NCBI RefSeq assembly: GCF_003572205.1
Contig: NZ_QXNY01000005.1
Location: 248,001-312,000, forward strand
Direction: 5' to 3'
DNA length: 64,000 bases
From: Algihabitans albus
GTDB taxonomy: Bacteria; Pseudomonadota; Alphaproteobacteria; Kiloniellales; DSM-21159
Position numbers and translations under genes: made by a program. The notes beneath the pieces are model-generated. The model was not told the origin of the DNA. It worked only from the letters and a program-made list of their open reading frames with translations, and searched no databases. The stretch's first letter is position 1. Every line of letters starts with the position of its first letter. Shown in pieces: positions 53,471 to 61,406 of the stretch.

Positions 53471-53901
53471 CGCGGGAGGAGGCGCTGCGGCGCTACGCGA
53501 AGGTTTTTGAGGATCTGACACCCGACACGCTCGACGATCTTGGCGCGCTGGTCGGCGACGATGTCCGCTTCGTCGATCCTTTTAACGAGCTTCGGGGACG
53601 CGAGGCTTTTCTGGGCGTCTTTCGCGAGATGTTCGATCGGCTTCAGGAACCTGGCTTTACCGTCTCGGACGTGGCCCTGGGGCAGGAGGCCGGCTATCTG
53701 CGCTGGCGCATGACCTTCCGGACCAAGTCCGGTGGCCGTGCATGGCAGATCGACGGGATGTCCGAGTTGCGCTTCGGGGCCGACGACCGGGTTTCTCAGC
53801 ATCTCGACCATTGGGACGCGGGCGGCCAGTTCTACGCCAAATTGCCTCTTCTCGGCTGGCTGATTGGGCAGGTGCGCCGCAGATTGTCGCACGAACGATG
53901 A
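53467..53901 (+). CDS. SnoaL/NTF2-like domain protein
   Basis: 144 aa. NTF2-like fold with FVDPFNELRGREAFLGVFRE and WQIDGMSELRFGADDRVSQHLDHWDAG. GTG start overlaps the SDR stop (GTGA). It may bind or isomerise a small hydrophobic molecule; function unknown. Last gene of the plus-strand arm, followed by a strong hairpin. Confidence 0.85.
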   Translation: MTREEALRRYAKVFEDLTPDTLDDLGALVGDDVRFVDPFNELRGREAFLGVFREMFDRLQEPGFTVSDVALGQEAGYLRWRMTFRTKSGGRAWQIDGMSELRFGADDRVSQHLDHWDAGGQFYAKLPLLGWLIGQVRRRLSHER

Positions 53902-53907
53902 TTTGAT

Positions 53908-53949
53908 CCTCGAGCGACCGACGCCCGCGCGGCCGTCGGTCGCTCGAGG
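53908..53949 (+). terminator. 16-bp hairpin ending the FeS-BCP operon
   Basis: CCTCGAGCGACCGACG (53908-53923) and CGTCGGTCGCTCGAGG (53934-53949) are perfect complements with a 10-nt loop, followed by CTGGTTT. It starts 6 nt after the stop codon. Confidence 0.85.
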
Positions 53950-54330
53950 CTGGTTTCGCGATGATCCACTCCCACGCGATCGTCGCCGAGCGTTTCCATG
54001 CGCCACTCGGGTGAGCAGTCTCCGGTCGTTTTACCTGGAAAAACAAGACTTTCGTGCCGATGGCGCGCGATCTTTAGAAGTCGTCAAGCTCGGGCGGCTT
54101 TCCGGAGGCGCCGTTGCAGTTCCGCCGATCTGGGATACTGTGTCACGCCTCCTGCGTTATCTCTTGTCTATTTTGGCTTGGAAAGCTTCTATAAATCGAA
54201 TCCAAATCCCTTAAAGCAACTAAAAATAGGTAATTCTGCGTATAATTTGGGTAGTATTCATTTCAAGTTAAGGGTTTTTGTCTATTTTTGATCATAGTTA
54301 TTATAACAATTCACGTGAAAAGCAGTTTTG
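53950..54330 (+). other. gene-free region turning strongly A/T-rich before the histidine kinase
   Basis: The first 200 bp are unremarkable. From about 54170 to 54320 the sequence is far more A/T-rich than anything else in the window, with several possible TATAAT-like boxes (for example TATAAT at 54240-54245). It must contain the kinase promoter; no gene or clear operator is visible. Confidence 0.5.
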
Positions 54331-55647
54331 ATGTCGAAGATGCTGACTGCTATCTCAGGCGTGCCCGTGCCTTTTAACGAGGGCTATCGCCTTAGCGTTC
54401 TGGAAAACTGCGAAGCTTTGGATCAACCGCTCGATCCGGAATTCCAAAGGATCGTCCGGCTGGCCTCTCGCCGTTTCGCCGTGCCGATTGCATTGGTATC
54501 GCTCATCGACAGCGAGCGTCAGTGGTTCTTTGCGCAGGTAGGTCTCGCCGCACGCGAGACACCGCGCGATCAAGCCTTTTGCGCCCATGCCATTGTCGCG
54601 AGTTCTCCCTTGATCGTTCGCGACGCATCGCAGGATCCGCGCTTTTCGGACAACCCTCTGGTCATCGGGCCGCCACACATTCGATTCTACGCAGGCGTGC
54701 CGCTCATCATCGATGGATCCGCTCTCGGAACGCTTTGCATCGTCGGCTTCGAGCCGCGGCCGGAGTTCAGTGCCGAGGACCTCGTCGATCTCGAGGATCT
54801 GGCCGGTCTGACGACCAGTCTTCTGAAAGCGCGCCGCGCCGTCGGCGCGACGGCTCATAGTGAGCAGGTCGAGCTGGAAAGAGAGCGAATGCAGGCCCTG
54901 GCCCTGCTCAGCCACGAACTGCGTACGCCGCTCAATGCGATCATCGGTTTCGCCGATTTGATAGCGGAGGAAGTCAGAGGGCCGATCACTCCGCCGGTCT
55001 ATCGTGGCTACGCCGAATCGATGCGGGACGGCGGTCGCCGATTGGAGCGCTTCGCTGAGCGTGTGTTGCGGTACACGGAGGTTGCGTACGGGCAGGTAGA
55101 GGTCAGCGAGGAGCGGATCGACGCCTACACTCTGGCCGAGCGTGCCTGTAGCCTCGTGGCGGCGCGGGCGATGGCCGCGGACATCGCGCTGCGGATCGAG
55201 CCGAGTGAGAACTCCGCCGAGCGCCTGGTACTGCGCGGCGATCCGGCCTTGCTCGAGCAGGCACTATTTCAAGTGCTGTCCAATGCAATCGAGTATGGTT
55301 CCGTCGGGCAAGGCGGAGACGCCGGTAAGACGACGTCTGCAGATGTCGTGCTGACCTGGGGGGCGAGCGACGGCGGTGTCAGTTTCGCCGTTCGCGATAG
55401 AGGCGCTGGCCTGTCGCCGGACAGATGGGAGACCCTGATCGCTCCGTTTAGCAGCGGTGGCGACGTTTTCAGCCGAGGAAACTGCGACGGCGGAGACTGC
55501 GGCAGTCTGGGGCTTGGACTGGCATTGGCGAAGCGATTGACGGAACTTCACGGCGGTACCTTGACGCTGGACAACTGCGGCGAAGAAGGCGGCTGCACAA
55601 TCCGTCTCACACTCCCGCATTGGCGCAGTGTCGTCGACCCGGACTAG
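54331..55647 (+). CDS. GAF-domain sensor histidine kinase
   Basis: 438 aa, soluble. A GAF domain (about 30-165: IVRLASRRFAVPIALVSLID, DQAFCAHAIVASSPLIVRDA, YAGVPLIIDGSALGTLCIVG), HisKA with the phospho-His in LSHELRTPLNAIIGF, then HATPase (FQVLSNAIEYGS, GLGLALAKRLTELHGG). No membrane helix, so it senses a cytoplasmic ligand, redox state or chromophore. It sits between the two arms of the photolyase island, with no response regulator adjacent. Its stop lies in the first bases of structured repeat A. Confidence 0.9.
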   Translation: MSKMLTAISGVPVPFNEGYRLSVLENCEALDQPLDPEFQRIVRLASRRFAVPIALVSLIDSERQWFFAQVGLAARETPRDQAFCAHAIVASSPLIVRDASQDPRFSDNPLVIGPPHIRFYAGVPLIIDGSALGTLCIVGFEPRPEFSAEDLVDLEDLAGLTTSLLKARRAVGATAHSEQVELERERMQALALLSHELRTPLNAIIGFADLIAEEVRGPITPPVYRGYAESMRDGGRRLERFAERVLRYTEVAYGQVEVSEERIDAYTLAERACSLVAARAMAADIALRIEPSENSAERLVLRGDPALLEQALFQVLSNAIEYGSVGQGGDAGKTTSADVVLTWGASDGGVSFAVRDRGAGLSPDRWETLIAPFSSGGDVFSRGNCDGGDCGSLGLGLALAKRLTELHGGTLTLDNCGEEGGCTIRLTLPHWRSVVDPD

Positions 55648-55791
55648 AGCCTGTTGTGATCGTATGGACTCGCTTCGCGGTTCCGCCGATCCCAAGAAAC
55701 AGACTCTCGCACTTTGAATCGAGACTGGATTTAGCGTAATCGCCGGACCCAATACGTGGGCCCGACTGATCACTATCTGGTCTAGGTATCG
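55646..55791 (+). repeat. structured direct repeat, copy A (about 146 bp)
   Basis: Begins AGAGCCTGTTGT within the kinase stop codon and is co-linear with copy B at 56468. The first 57 nt differ at only about six positions; the rest is more diverged. Both halves can fold: CTGTT...AACAG encloses a GATCG/CGATC stem, and a second hairpin (GGACCCA 55745-55751 / TGGGCCC 55757-55763) sits inside outer arms 55718-55730 and 55775-55789 that pair mostly with G-U wobbles. Confidence 0.8.
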
Positions 55792-55874
55792 TCCTAGCCA
55801 AGGTTAGGCGCGATCATCGTAGTCGGAAGCGCGATCGCGATCGCACCTAAAACGATACGTCTCCAGGGCGGCGA

Positions 55875-56456
55875 CTACTCGGCTGCGCGTTGGTGCCGTA
55901 TTCCGCTCTGCTGACTATCCGCCAGGCCGTCTTTCTGGAAGAAGATCGTAGCCGATCCGACTTGGAAGCCCCATTTGCTGACATAGGCGCGATTGACCAT
56001 CGTCCCGTCGTCCTGCAGGAACATCCAGTCCTCGAAATGTACGTTCCAAGTCCGTTCGCCGACCTGGAGATCGAGGTTGTAGCTCCAGGTGAAGGCGTTT
56101 CCGGCGGTTTGACCGCGCGCAACGCCGGTCACGTCGTCGGCGCTGCCCTCGTAGGTGTTCTCGCCTGTTTTCGTCAGCGTCCAGATGCGTTGGTCGATCT
56201 CGCCGTCGGCGTAGAAGAAGTCTTCGATCAGTGTGAGCGTCTGGCCGTCCCAGGTGCCTTCGATGTCGACCGTGAACTGTCGGCGCAGGTTGCCGAAGCG
56301 ATCCTCGAAAATCCCCCATGCCTTTGTCTGGCCGGCGAAGAACTCCTCTAACACCAGCTTCGGTGCGCGACCCTCGAAATCCTCGATATCCATTGACCTA
56401 CACCCTGTGATGACCGTCACGGCAACCAGCACTGCGGCCAGTGAAAGACGTTGCAT
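55875..56456 (-). CDS. DUF3833-family lipoprotein
   Basis: 193 aa. The lipoprotein signal is LAAVLVAVTVITGCRSM with the lipobox cysteine at 19. The DUF3833 body has EEFFAGQTKAWGIFEDRFGN, FTVDIEGTWDGQTLTLIEDF, GNAFTWSYNLDLQV and FEDWMFLQDDGTMVNRAYVS. It is usually found with cfa-like, DUF1365 and photolyase genes. Last gene of the minus-strand arm, separated from the transporter by repeat B and flanked downstream by repeat A. Confidence 0.88.
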   Translation of the reverse strand: MQRLSLAAVLVAVTVITGCRSMDIEDFEGRAPKLVLEEFFAGQTKAWGIFEDRFGNLRRQFTVDIEGTWDGQTLTLIEDFFYADGEIDQRIWTLTKTGENTYEGSADDVTGVARGQTAGNAFTWSYNLDLQVGERTWNVHFEDWMFLQDDGTMVNRAYVSKWGFQVGSATIFFQKDGLADSQQSGIRHQRAAE

Positions 56457-56467
56457 GTCTTACCTCG

Positions 56468-56611
56468 AGAGCCTGTTGTCATCGTCTGGATCCGCTTCGC
56501 GGTTCCGTCGATCACAAGAAACAGCCTCTTCCTATTTGAATCCAGACCAGATCCAACGTCACCGTCGGACTCGCAAAGCGAGTCAGACTGATCACTGTCT
56601 GGTCTGGATAC
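56468..56611 (+). repeat. structured direct repeat, copy B (about 144 bp)
   Basis: Same orientation as copy A. It contains a perfect 12-bp inverted repeat (ATCCAGACCAGA 56540-56551 / TCTGGTCTGGAT 56598-56609) enclosing a second hairpin (GACTCGC 56568-56574 / GCGAGTC 56578-56584). Its right end supplies the last codons and stop of the GPH transporter on the minus strand, and its left end lies 11 bp before the DUF3833 start. Confidence 0.85.
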
Positions 56612-57953
56612 GTTGAAGTTCTCGCCTTTGGATCAGCCGTTGAATACGGGCCTGAGTTTGCGGTCCGATGGGAAAGCCTGCCACGGTCCAGATGCTGGCC
56701 AGTTTGAAGACGACGGGGAGCAGAGCGTAGAGCGCAGCGAGAGCGAGTAGCGCAGACGCGCTGTTGACCTCTGCCTGTGGGTCGAACCCGAAGAGATCGA
56801 GCAGGGGAAACGCCAGTCCGGCCGCAAGCGCCAGCGAAAGCTTGTTGGCCATGCCCCAGAGCGCGAAGTAGAGCCCGGCACGTTGCCGGCCCGACTTCAA
56901 GCGGTCGAGGTCGATCACATCGGCCTGCATGGAGGAGGGGAGCGCCTGATCGGCCCCCAGACTGACACCCGTCAGCACGGTGACGAGCAGGAACCACCAA
57001 ACATCGCCTTCGCCGAGAAAGGGCACCCAGACGAAAACCAGGCACGCCCAGGCTATGGAAAAAATCCAGGTTCGATGTTTTCCGAAACGATAGGACAGTT
57101 TGAGCCAGATCGGGACCGCCGCGACGGCACTGAGGAAGTAGGTCAGCAAAAGCACAGCCTGCCAAGCCTCCGCTTCGGGCCGTAGCACATGCCCGATGTA
57201 GAGCAGAAACAGGCTGGCCGGCAGGCCGTTGGCGACGCCGTTCAGAAAGTAGGCTGCGAGAAGCCGTCCGAAGGGCTTGTTGCGGACCAGCAGGCGGAAC
57301 CCTTGGCGAAGGCTGAAGCTACTGGTCGCGCGCCGAACCTGGTTGTCCGGAACGCGCCAAAGCGCCAAGGCAACGGCCAGCGGCAATGTCAGCGTGAAGC
57401 CCCAGGCGATCAAGCGCATCGTTTCGCCGACGTCGCCGCGCGTCACCATCAGCAGCCCGACGGTCAAGACCGTGCCGGTCACCATGAAGAGCTCGCGGCT
57501 CATGGCGATCCGGCTGCGCTGATGATAGTCGGGCGAGAGTTCCGCACCCCAGGCCTGATGGGCCAGCACCAGGAGCGTACCGCCCAGGTAGGCGATCATC
57601 GTCCAGATCAGCAGGTGCAGCGCACCGGACCCTTCCGGCGGTACGAAAAGAAACCAGATCGACACCATCAGGATTGGCATGCCGGCGAGGATGAAGGGCT
57701 TGCGCCGGCCGAAGCGCCCTCCGCTGCGGTCCGACAGCCAGCCGACCAGGGGATCGGTGACCATATCCCACAGACGTGCGCCGAGCAGGGCCGCACCGAC
57801 CGCTGTCAGGCCGATGCCGAGATCCTGGGCATAGAAAGGCGGTAGGAAGACGTAGAGCGGCAGTTGCTGAGTCGCCATCGGCAAGCCGAGCAGACCGAAG
57901 GCGGTCAACATGGACCAGGGTACGCGACCGCCTTTCGCGACGTTGTCGCTCAC
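56592..57953 (-). CDS. GPH/MFS-2-type transporter
   Basis: 453 aa, 12 helices, of the glycoside-pentoside-hexuronide:cation symporter group: GARLWDMVTDPLVGWLSDRS, FGRRKPFILAGMP, HQAWGAELSPDYHQRSRIAM, SLGADQALPSSMQADVIDLD. In photolyase/cfa clusters these carriers are common and may act on lipids rather than sugars. The final residues come from structured repeat B. It follows the cfa-like gene by 34 bp. Confidence 0.87.
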   Translation of the reverse strand: MSDNVAKGGRVPWSMLTAFGLLGLPMATQQLPLYVFLPPFYAQDLGIGLTAVGAALLGARLWDMVTDPLVGWLSDRSGGRFGRRKPFILAGMPILMVSIWFLFVPPEGSGALHLLIWTMIAYLGGTLLVLAHQAWGAELSPDYHQRSRIAMSRELFMVTGTVLTVGLLMVTRGDVGETMRLIAWGFTLTLPLAVALALWRVPDNQVRRATSSFSLRQGFRLLVRNKPFGRLLAAYFLNGVANGLPASLFLLYIGHVLRPEAEAWQAVLLLTYFLSAVAAVPIWLKLSYRFGKHRTWIFSIAWACLVFVWVPFLGEGDVWWFLLVTVLTGVSLGADQALPSSMQADVIDLDRLKSGRQRAGLYFALWGMANKLSLALAAGLAFPLLDLFGFDPQAEVNSASALLALAALYALLPVVFKLASIWTVAGFPIGPQTQARIQRLIQRRELQRIQTRQ

Positions 57954-57987
57954 TTACGCGTCCTCGCTGGGGTGGTCCGGACCGGAG

Positions 57988-59247
57988 TCACTCACGGGCC
58001 AGTGTCAGTTGTCGGACGTCGATCCGGCCGGTGGCGAAGCCTGCCTCGCAGTAGGCGAGGTAGTACTTCCACATCCGCTGGAAGTAGCTGTCGAAGCCCA
58101 GCGTTGTCAGTTGCGGCCAGGCGGCATCGAAGCGCTCATGCCAATCGGCAAGTGTGCGCTCGTAATGGCGGCCGTAGCCATGATCGTCGACCCATCGCAG
58201 CCCGGCTGTCGTGATTTCCTGTCGAAGCACCGAGGGGGAGGGCAGCATGCCGCCGGGAAAGATGTAGCGCTGGATGAAATCGGCGCCGCGGCGATAGCGC
58301 TCGAAGAAACCGTCGGCGATGGTGATGACCTGCAGCGCGGCCCGGCCGCCCGGTCGAAGGCTCTCTTGGACCTTGGCGAAATAGGCGGGCCAGTACTTTT
58401 CGCCGACCGCTTCGAACATCTCGATGGAGGCGATCCGGTCGAAGCGGTCGGGAATGTCCCGGTAGTCTTGGAGACGGATCTCGACCCGGTCGGTGAGGCC
58501 GGCCTCCTGGATGCGTCTGCGGGCGAAGGCGAACTGCTGGTTCGAAATCGTCACGGCCGTCACCCGCGCACCGATCTCCTTCGCCGCGAACTCCGCGAAG
58601 CCGCCCCAGCCGCAGCCGATCTCCAACAGATGGTGGTCGGGAGAGAGGTCGGCCGCTTCGGCGATCCTGCGGTACTTGACGCGCTGTGCAGCGCTCAGAT
58701 CCATGGCCTCGTGCTCGAAGACGGCCGACGAGTAGGTCATGGTCTCGTCGAGCCAGGCGCCGTAGAAGGCGTTGCCCAAGTCGTAGTGGAAGGCGATGTT
58801 GCGCTGCGCGCCGCTACGGCTGTTAGGGCGCATCAGATGCCAGAAGCGTTTCATCATCCGGTAGGTCGCACTGCCTTCCAGGCGCTCTTCCCAGGCCTCG
58901 AAGTTCAACGCGGCGACCCGAAGGAAGGCTGCCAGATCGGGCGAGTCCACATCCCCGGCCATGTAAGCCTCGGCGAAGCCGGTGGAGCCGCCGGAGATCA
59001 GGCGGCGGACCGCGCGGGGGTTTAGAACCTGAAGTTCGCCGTGTGGCCCTGGTTCGCTCCCTCGATACAGATAGCGGCTGCCGTCCGGCAGAAGCAGTGT
59101 TGCGCTGCCGCAGGCCAGGCGGCGCCCGAAGAAGCCAAGAACGCCGTAGGGACGTGGCAGGTGGGCAGTCTCTTGAAGCTCTTGAGTCAGGTCTGTCACG
59201 GTTATGCGCGATCTCTCTCTTTGAAAATCACTCACCTTGCCGGTCAC
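57988..59247 (-). CDS. cyclopropane-fatty-acyl-phospholipid synthase family methyltransferase
   Basis: 419 aa, the CFA synthase size. An N-terminal lipid-binding domain is followed by the SAM motif LLEIGCGWGGFAEFAAKEIG, TAVTISNQQFAFARRRI, MTYSSAVFEHEAMDLSAAQR and DYRDIPDRFDRIASIEMFEA. It methylates unsaturated acyl chains in phospholipids, giving cyclopropane or methyl-branched products. The GTG at 59247 overlaps the DUF1365 stop; a GTG at 59199 is an alternative start. Confidence 0.92.
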   Translation of the reverse strand: MTGKVSDFQRERSRITVTDLTQELQETAHLPRPYGVLGFFGRRLACGSATLLLPDGSRYLYRGSEPGPHGELQVLNPRAVRRLISGGSTGFAEAYMAGDVDSPDLAAFLRVAALNFEAWEERLEGSATYRMMKRFWHLMRPNSRSGAQRNIAFHYDLGNAFYGAWLDETMTYSSAVFEHEAMDLSAAQRVKYRRIAEAADLSPDHHLLEIGCGWGGFAEFAAKEIGARVTAVTISNQQFAFARRRIQEAGLTDRVEIRLQDYRDIPDRFDRIASIEMFEAVGEKYWPAYFAKVQESLRPGGRAALQVITIADGFFERYRRGADFIQRYIFPGGMLPSPSVLRQEITTAGLRWVDDHGYGRHYERTLADWHERFDAAWPQLTTLGFDSYFQRMWKYYLAYCEAGFATGRIDVRQLTLARE

Positions 59248-60047
59248 TCGGCGGCGTTTGGCAGGATGGCGGGCTGCGGCGCGATGAGGGTGACTGCGGT
59301 CGTGGGCGGTGCGGGCCGCTTGTGGAAGGTCGCGCCCCGTCGCCAGAGTTTCACGGCTTCCCAGTGGATGCCGGCGATCACCTTGAGGGTCAGGAGAGGC
59401 CGGCCGAAGCAGGCGCGCAGCAGCGTGGCATCGCTGAGGTGGCGTCGTCTGCCTGTCTGCATCGCTATCAACTGCGGACCGTTCGGTACGTCCTGCAGGA
59501 TGGCGACGAACAGCCGGGTGTCAGGAACCGTCAGTTTGAAACGGTAACGGGCCTGCATCCCGATGAAGGGTGAAACGTAGAAGCCTTTGTCGCACGACTG
59601 ACGGATCGCGGCGCCCGGCGGTGGCGTTTGTCCCAGCGGGATCAGGTAGCAGTGCTTCTCGCCGAAGGTATTTCGCACTTCGTAGAGAAGGGAATCGAGC
59701 GTGCCGTCCGGCCGATGGCAGAACCAGATGGTAAGCGGATTGAAGACATAGCCCAGAACCCGGGGAAAGCAGAGCAGACGCACGGGGCCGCCGGCGATGT
59801 CGCGGCCGGCGGCGCGAAGCTGGGCTTCGATCCAGGGCCGCAGCGAAGTTCCGTCGCGCGCACCGTGATCGCGGTCGCAGAAGCTGAAGAGGTTGAAGCG
59901 ATTGTGGCTGAACAGCCGGAGCTGTCGATGCAGTCGCGGAAGCTCGTCGAGGTCGATCCAGAGAGAAAAGACCCGGTAGACGAAGCGCTGCACAAAGGGC
60001 TGCAGCCGCTTGTGCATCACCTCTCCGAAATAAAGCGCCGAATGCAT
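59244..60047 (-). CDS. DUF1365 family protein
   Basis: 267 aa: ALYFGEVMHKRLQPFVQRFV, SLWIDLDELPRLHR, FPRVLGYVFNPLTIWFCHRP, YLIPLGQTPPPGAAIRQSCD and the Pro-rich C-terminus. DUF1365 genes nearly always travel with a cfa-like methyltransferase and an FAD oxidoreductase, so a shared lipid-modification pathway is likely, but the activity is unproven. Twelve nt after the oxidoreductase. Confidence 0.92.
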   Translation of the reverse strand: MHSALYFGEVMHKRLQPFVQRFVYRVFSLWIDLDELPRLHRQLRLFSHNRFNLFSFCDRDHGARDGTSLRPWIEAQLRAAGRDIAGGPVRLLCFPRVLGYVFNPLTIWFCHRPDGTLDSLLYEVRNTFGEKHCYLIPLGQTPPPGAAIRQSCDKGFYVSPFIGMQARYRFKLTVPDTRLFVAILQDVPNGPQLIAMQTGRRRHLSDATLLRACFGRPLLTLKVIAGIHWEAVKLWRRGATFHKRPAPPTTAVTLIAPQPAILPNAAE

Positions 60048-60059
60048 ATCGAGTCCAAC

Positions 60060-61406
60060 CTACTCCGCCGCGATGGCCGGCTCCACAACATACGGTCGCA
60101 GGTTAGGCGGCACGATATTGGCGGAGGGACTGGCGGGAACCACGTCGCTGGCCCAAGGGACGGGGCTTCCCAACGCCGCTGCCACGGCGAAGCCGGCCTG
60201 CAAGGCATCCTCATGGAAGCCGTACCCGCAGTAGCTGCCGCAGAACCAGGTTTGCGCCACGCCTTGAATCTCGGGCAGAGCGGCCTGAGCCGCCACGGCG
60301 TCGCTGTCGAAGACCGGATGATCGTAGTTGAACTCGGCCTCGATCAGGTCGGTGCGGGGTTCGTCGATCGGATTGAGAGATACGAAGAGCGGGACCGCCG
60401 GATCGAGGTTCTGCAAGCGGTTCATCCAGTAGGTGACCGAGACGGCGCGCCGATCGTCGGCGGTCTTGCCGCTCAAGTAGTTCCAACTGGACCAGACGCT
60501 CCGGCGCCGAGGCATCAGTCCGGGATCCCGGTGCAACAGCGTGCGGTTCGGCTGATAGCGGAAGGCGCTCAGAACGGCGGCTTCTGCCTTGCTGGCGTCC
60601 GTGCCCAGAAGCGCGCGCGCCTGATCGCCGTGGCAGGCCAGCACGACCTGGTCGAAAAGGTCGTTGTGGCCCTGCCGGTCGGTCACCGTGACGCCGGCGG
60701 CGGTGCGTTGGATCGCGGCAACTGGCGTGCCCAACCGTGCTTGCGCCGCGATGGGCGCGGACAGGCGTTTCACATACTCGCGGCTACCGCCGGACACCGT
60801 ACGCCATTGCGGCCGGTTGGTGAGCTGCATGAGACCGTGATTGAGGTTGAAACGCAGAAAGGATTTGGTCGGAAAGGCCCGGACTTCGTGGGTCGAACAG
60901 GACCAGACCGCCGCCGCCATTGGCAGCAGGTGGTCGTCCATGAAGGCCTGCGAATAGCCCTCGCGCTGCAGATACTCGCCGATCGGAAGATCGCCCGTGG
61001 TCTCGAGAAACGCCGGTGCCGTTCGGTAGAAGCGCAGCAAGTCGCGCAGCAACCGCCAAAGCCTCGGGCGCAGAAGGTTGCGTCGCTGCGCGAAGAGACC
61101 GGCGGCACTACCGGCGTATTCGAACTGACCCCGGTCGACGGAGACGGCAAAGGACATGTTGCTGGCTTCGGTCGCCACGCCCAGATGCTCGAACAGACGG
61201 ATCAGGTTGGGATAAGTCCGTTCGTTGTAGACGATGAACCCGGTGTCGACGGGAACGGTCCGGCCATCCACTGCGGTAACCTCGACCGTATTGGAGTGGC
61301 CGCCAAGCCGTGTTTCGGCTTCGTAGACCACGACCTCGTGGTCGGCGGATAGTGCCCAGGCAGCTCCCAGCCCAGCCACCCCCGATCCGACAACTGCGAT
61401 TTTCAT
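60060..61406 (-). CDS. FAD-dependent amine-oxidase-like oxidoreductase (COG2907 type)
   Basis: 448 aa. N-terminal FAD motif KIAVVGSGVAGLGAAWALS with EAETRLGGHSNTV, VDTGFIVYNERTYPNLIRLF, a NLNHGLMQLTNRPQWRTVSG block and a C-terminal YCGYGFHEDALQAG. In alphaproteobacteria this family clusters with cfa-like and DUF1365 genes. It may desaturate or oxidise acyl chains, as in the methylated furan fatty acid pathway, though I cannot show orthology to UfaD or UfaO. Its start overlaps the phrB end region by 4 nt. Confidence 0.87.
   Translation of the reverse strand: MKIAVVGSGVAGLGAAWALSADHEVVVYEAETRLGGHSNTVEVTAVDGRTVPVDTGFIVYNERTYPNLIRLFEHLGVATEASNMSFAVSVDRGQFEYAGSAAGLFAQRRNLLRPRLWRLLRDLLRFYRTAPAFLETTGDLPIGEYLQREGYSQAFMDDHLLPMAAAVWSCSTHEVRAFPTKSFLRFNLNHGLMQLTNRPQWRTVSGGSREYVKRLSAPIAAQARLGTPVAAIQRTAAGVTVTDRQGHNDLFDQVVLACHGDQARALLGTDASKAEAAVLSAFRYQPNRTLLHRDPGLMPRRRSVWSSWNYLSGKTADDRRAVSVTYWMNRLQNLDPAVPLFVSLNPIDEPRTDLIEAEFNYDHPVFDSDAVAAQAALPEIQGVAQTWFCGSYCGYGFHEDALQAGFAVAAALGSPVPWASDVVPASPSANIVPPNLRPYVVEPAIAAE

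Noticed and set aside
59628-61352. 574-codon open frame antisense to the DUF1365 and FAD oxidoreductase genes
   Set aside because: It spans two real genes and their junction, which a real gene would not; no motif.
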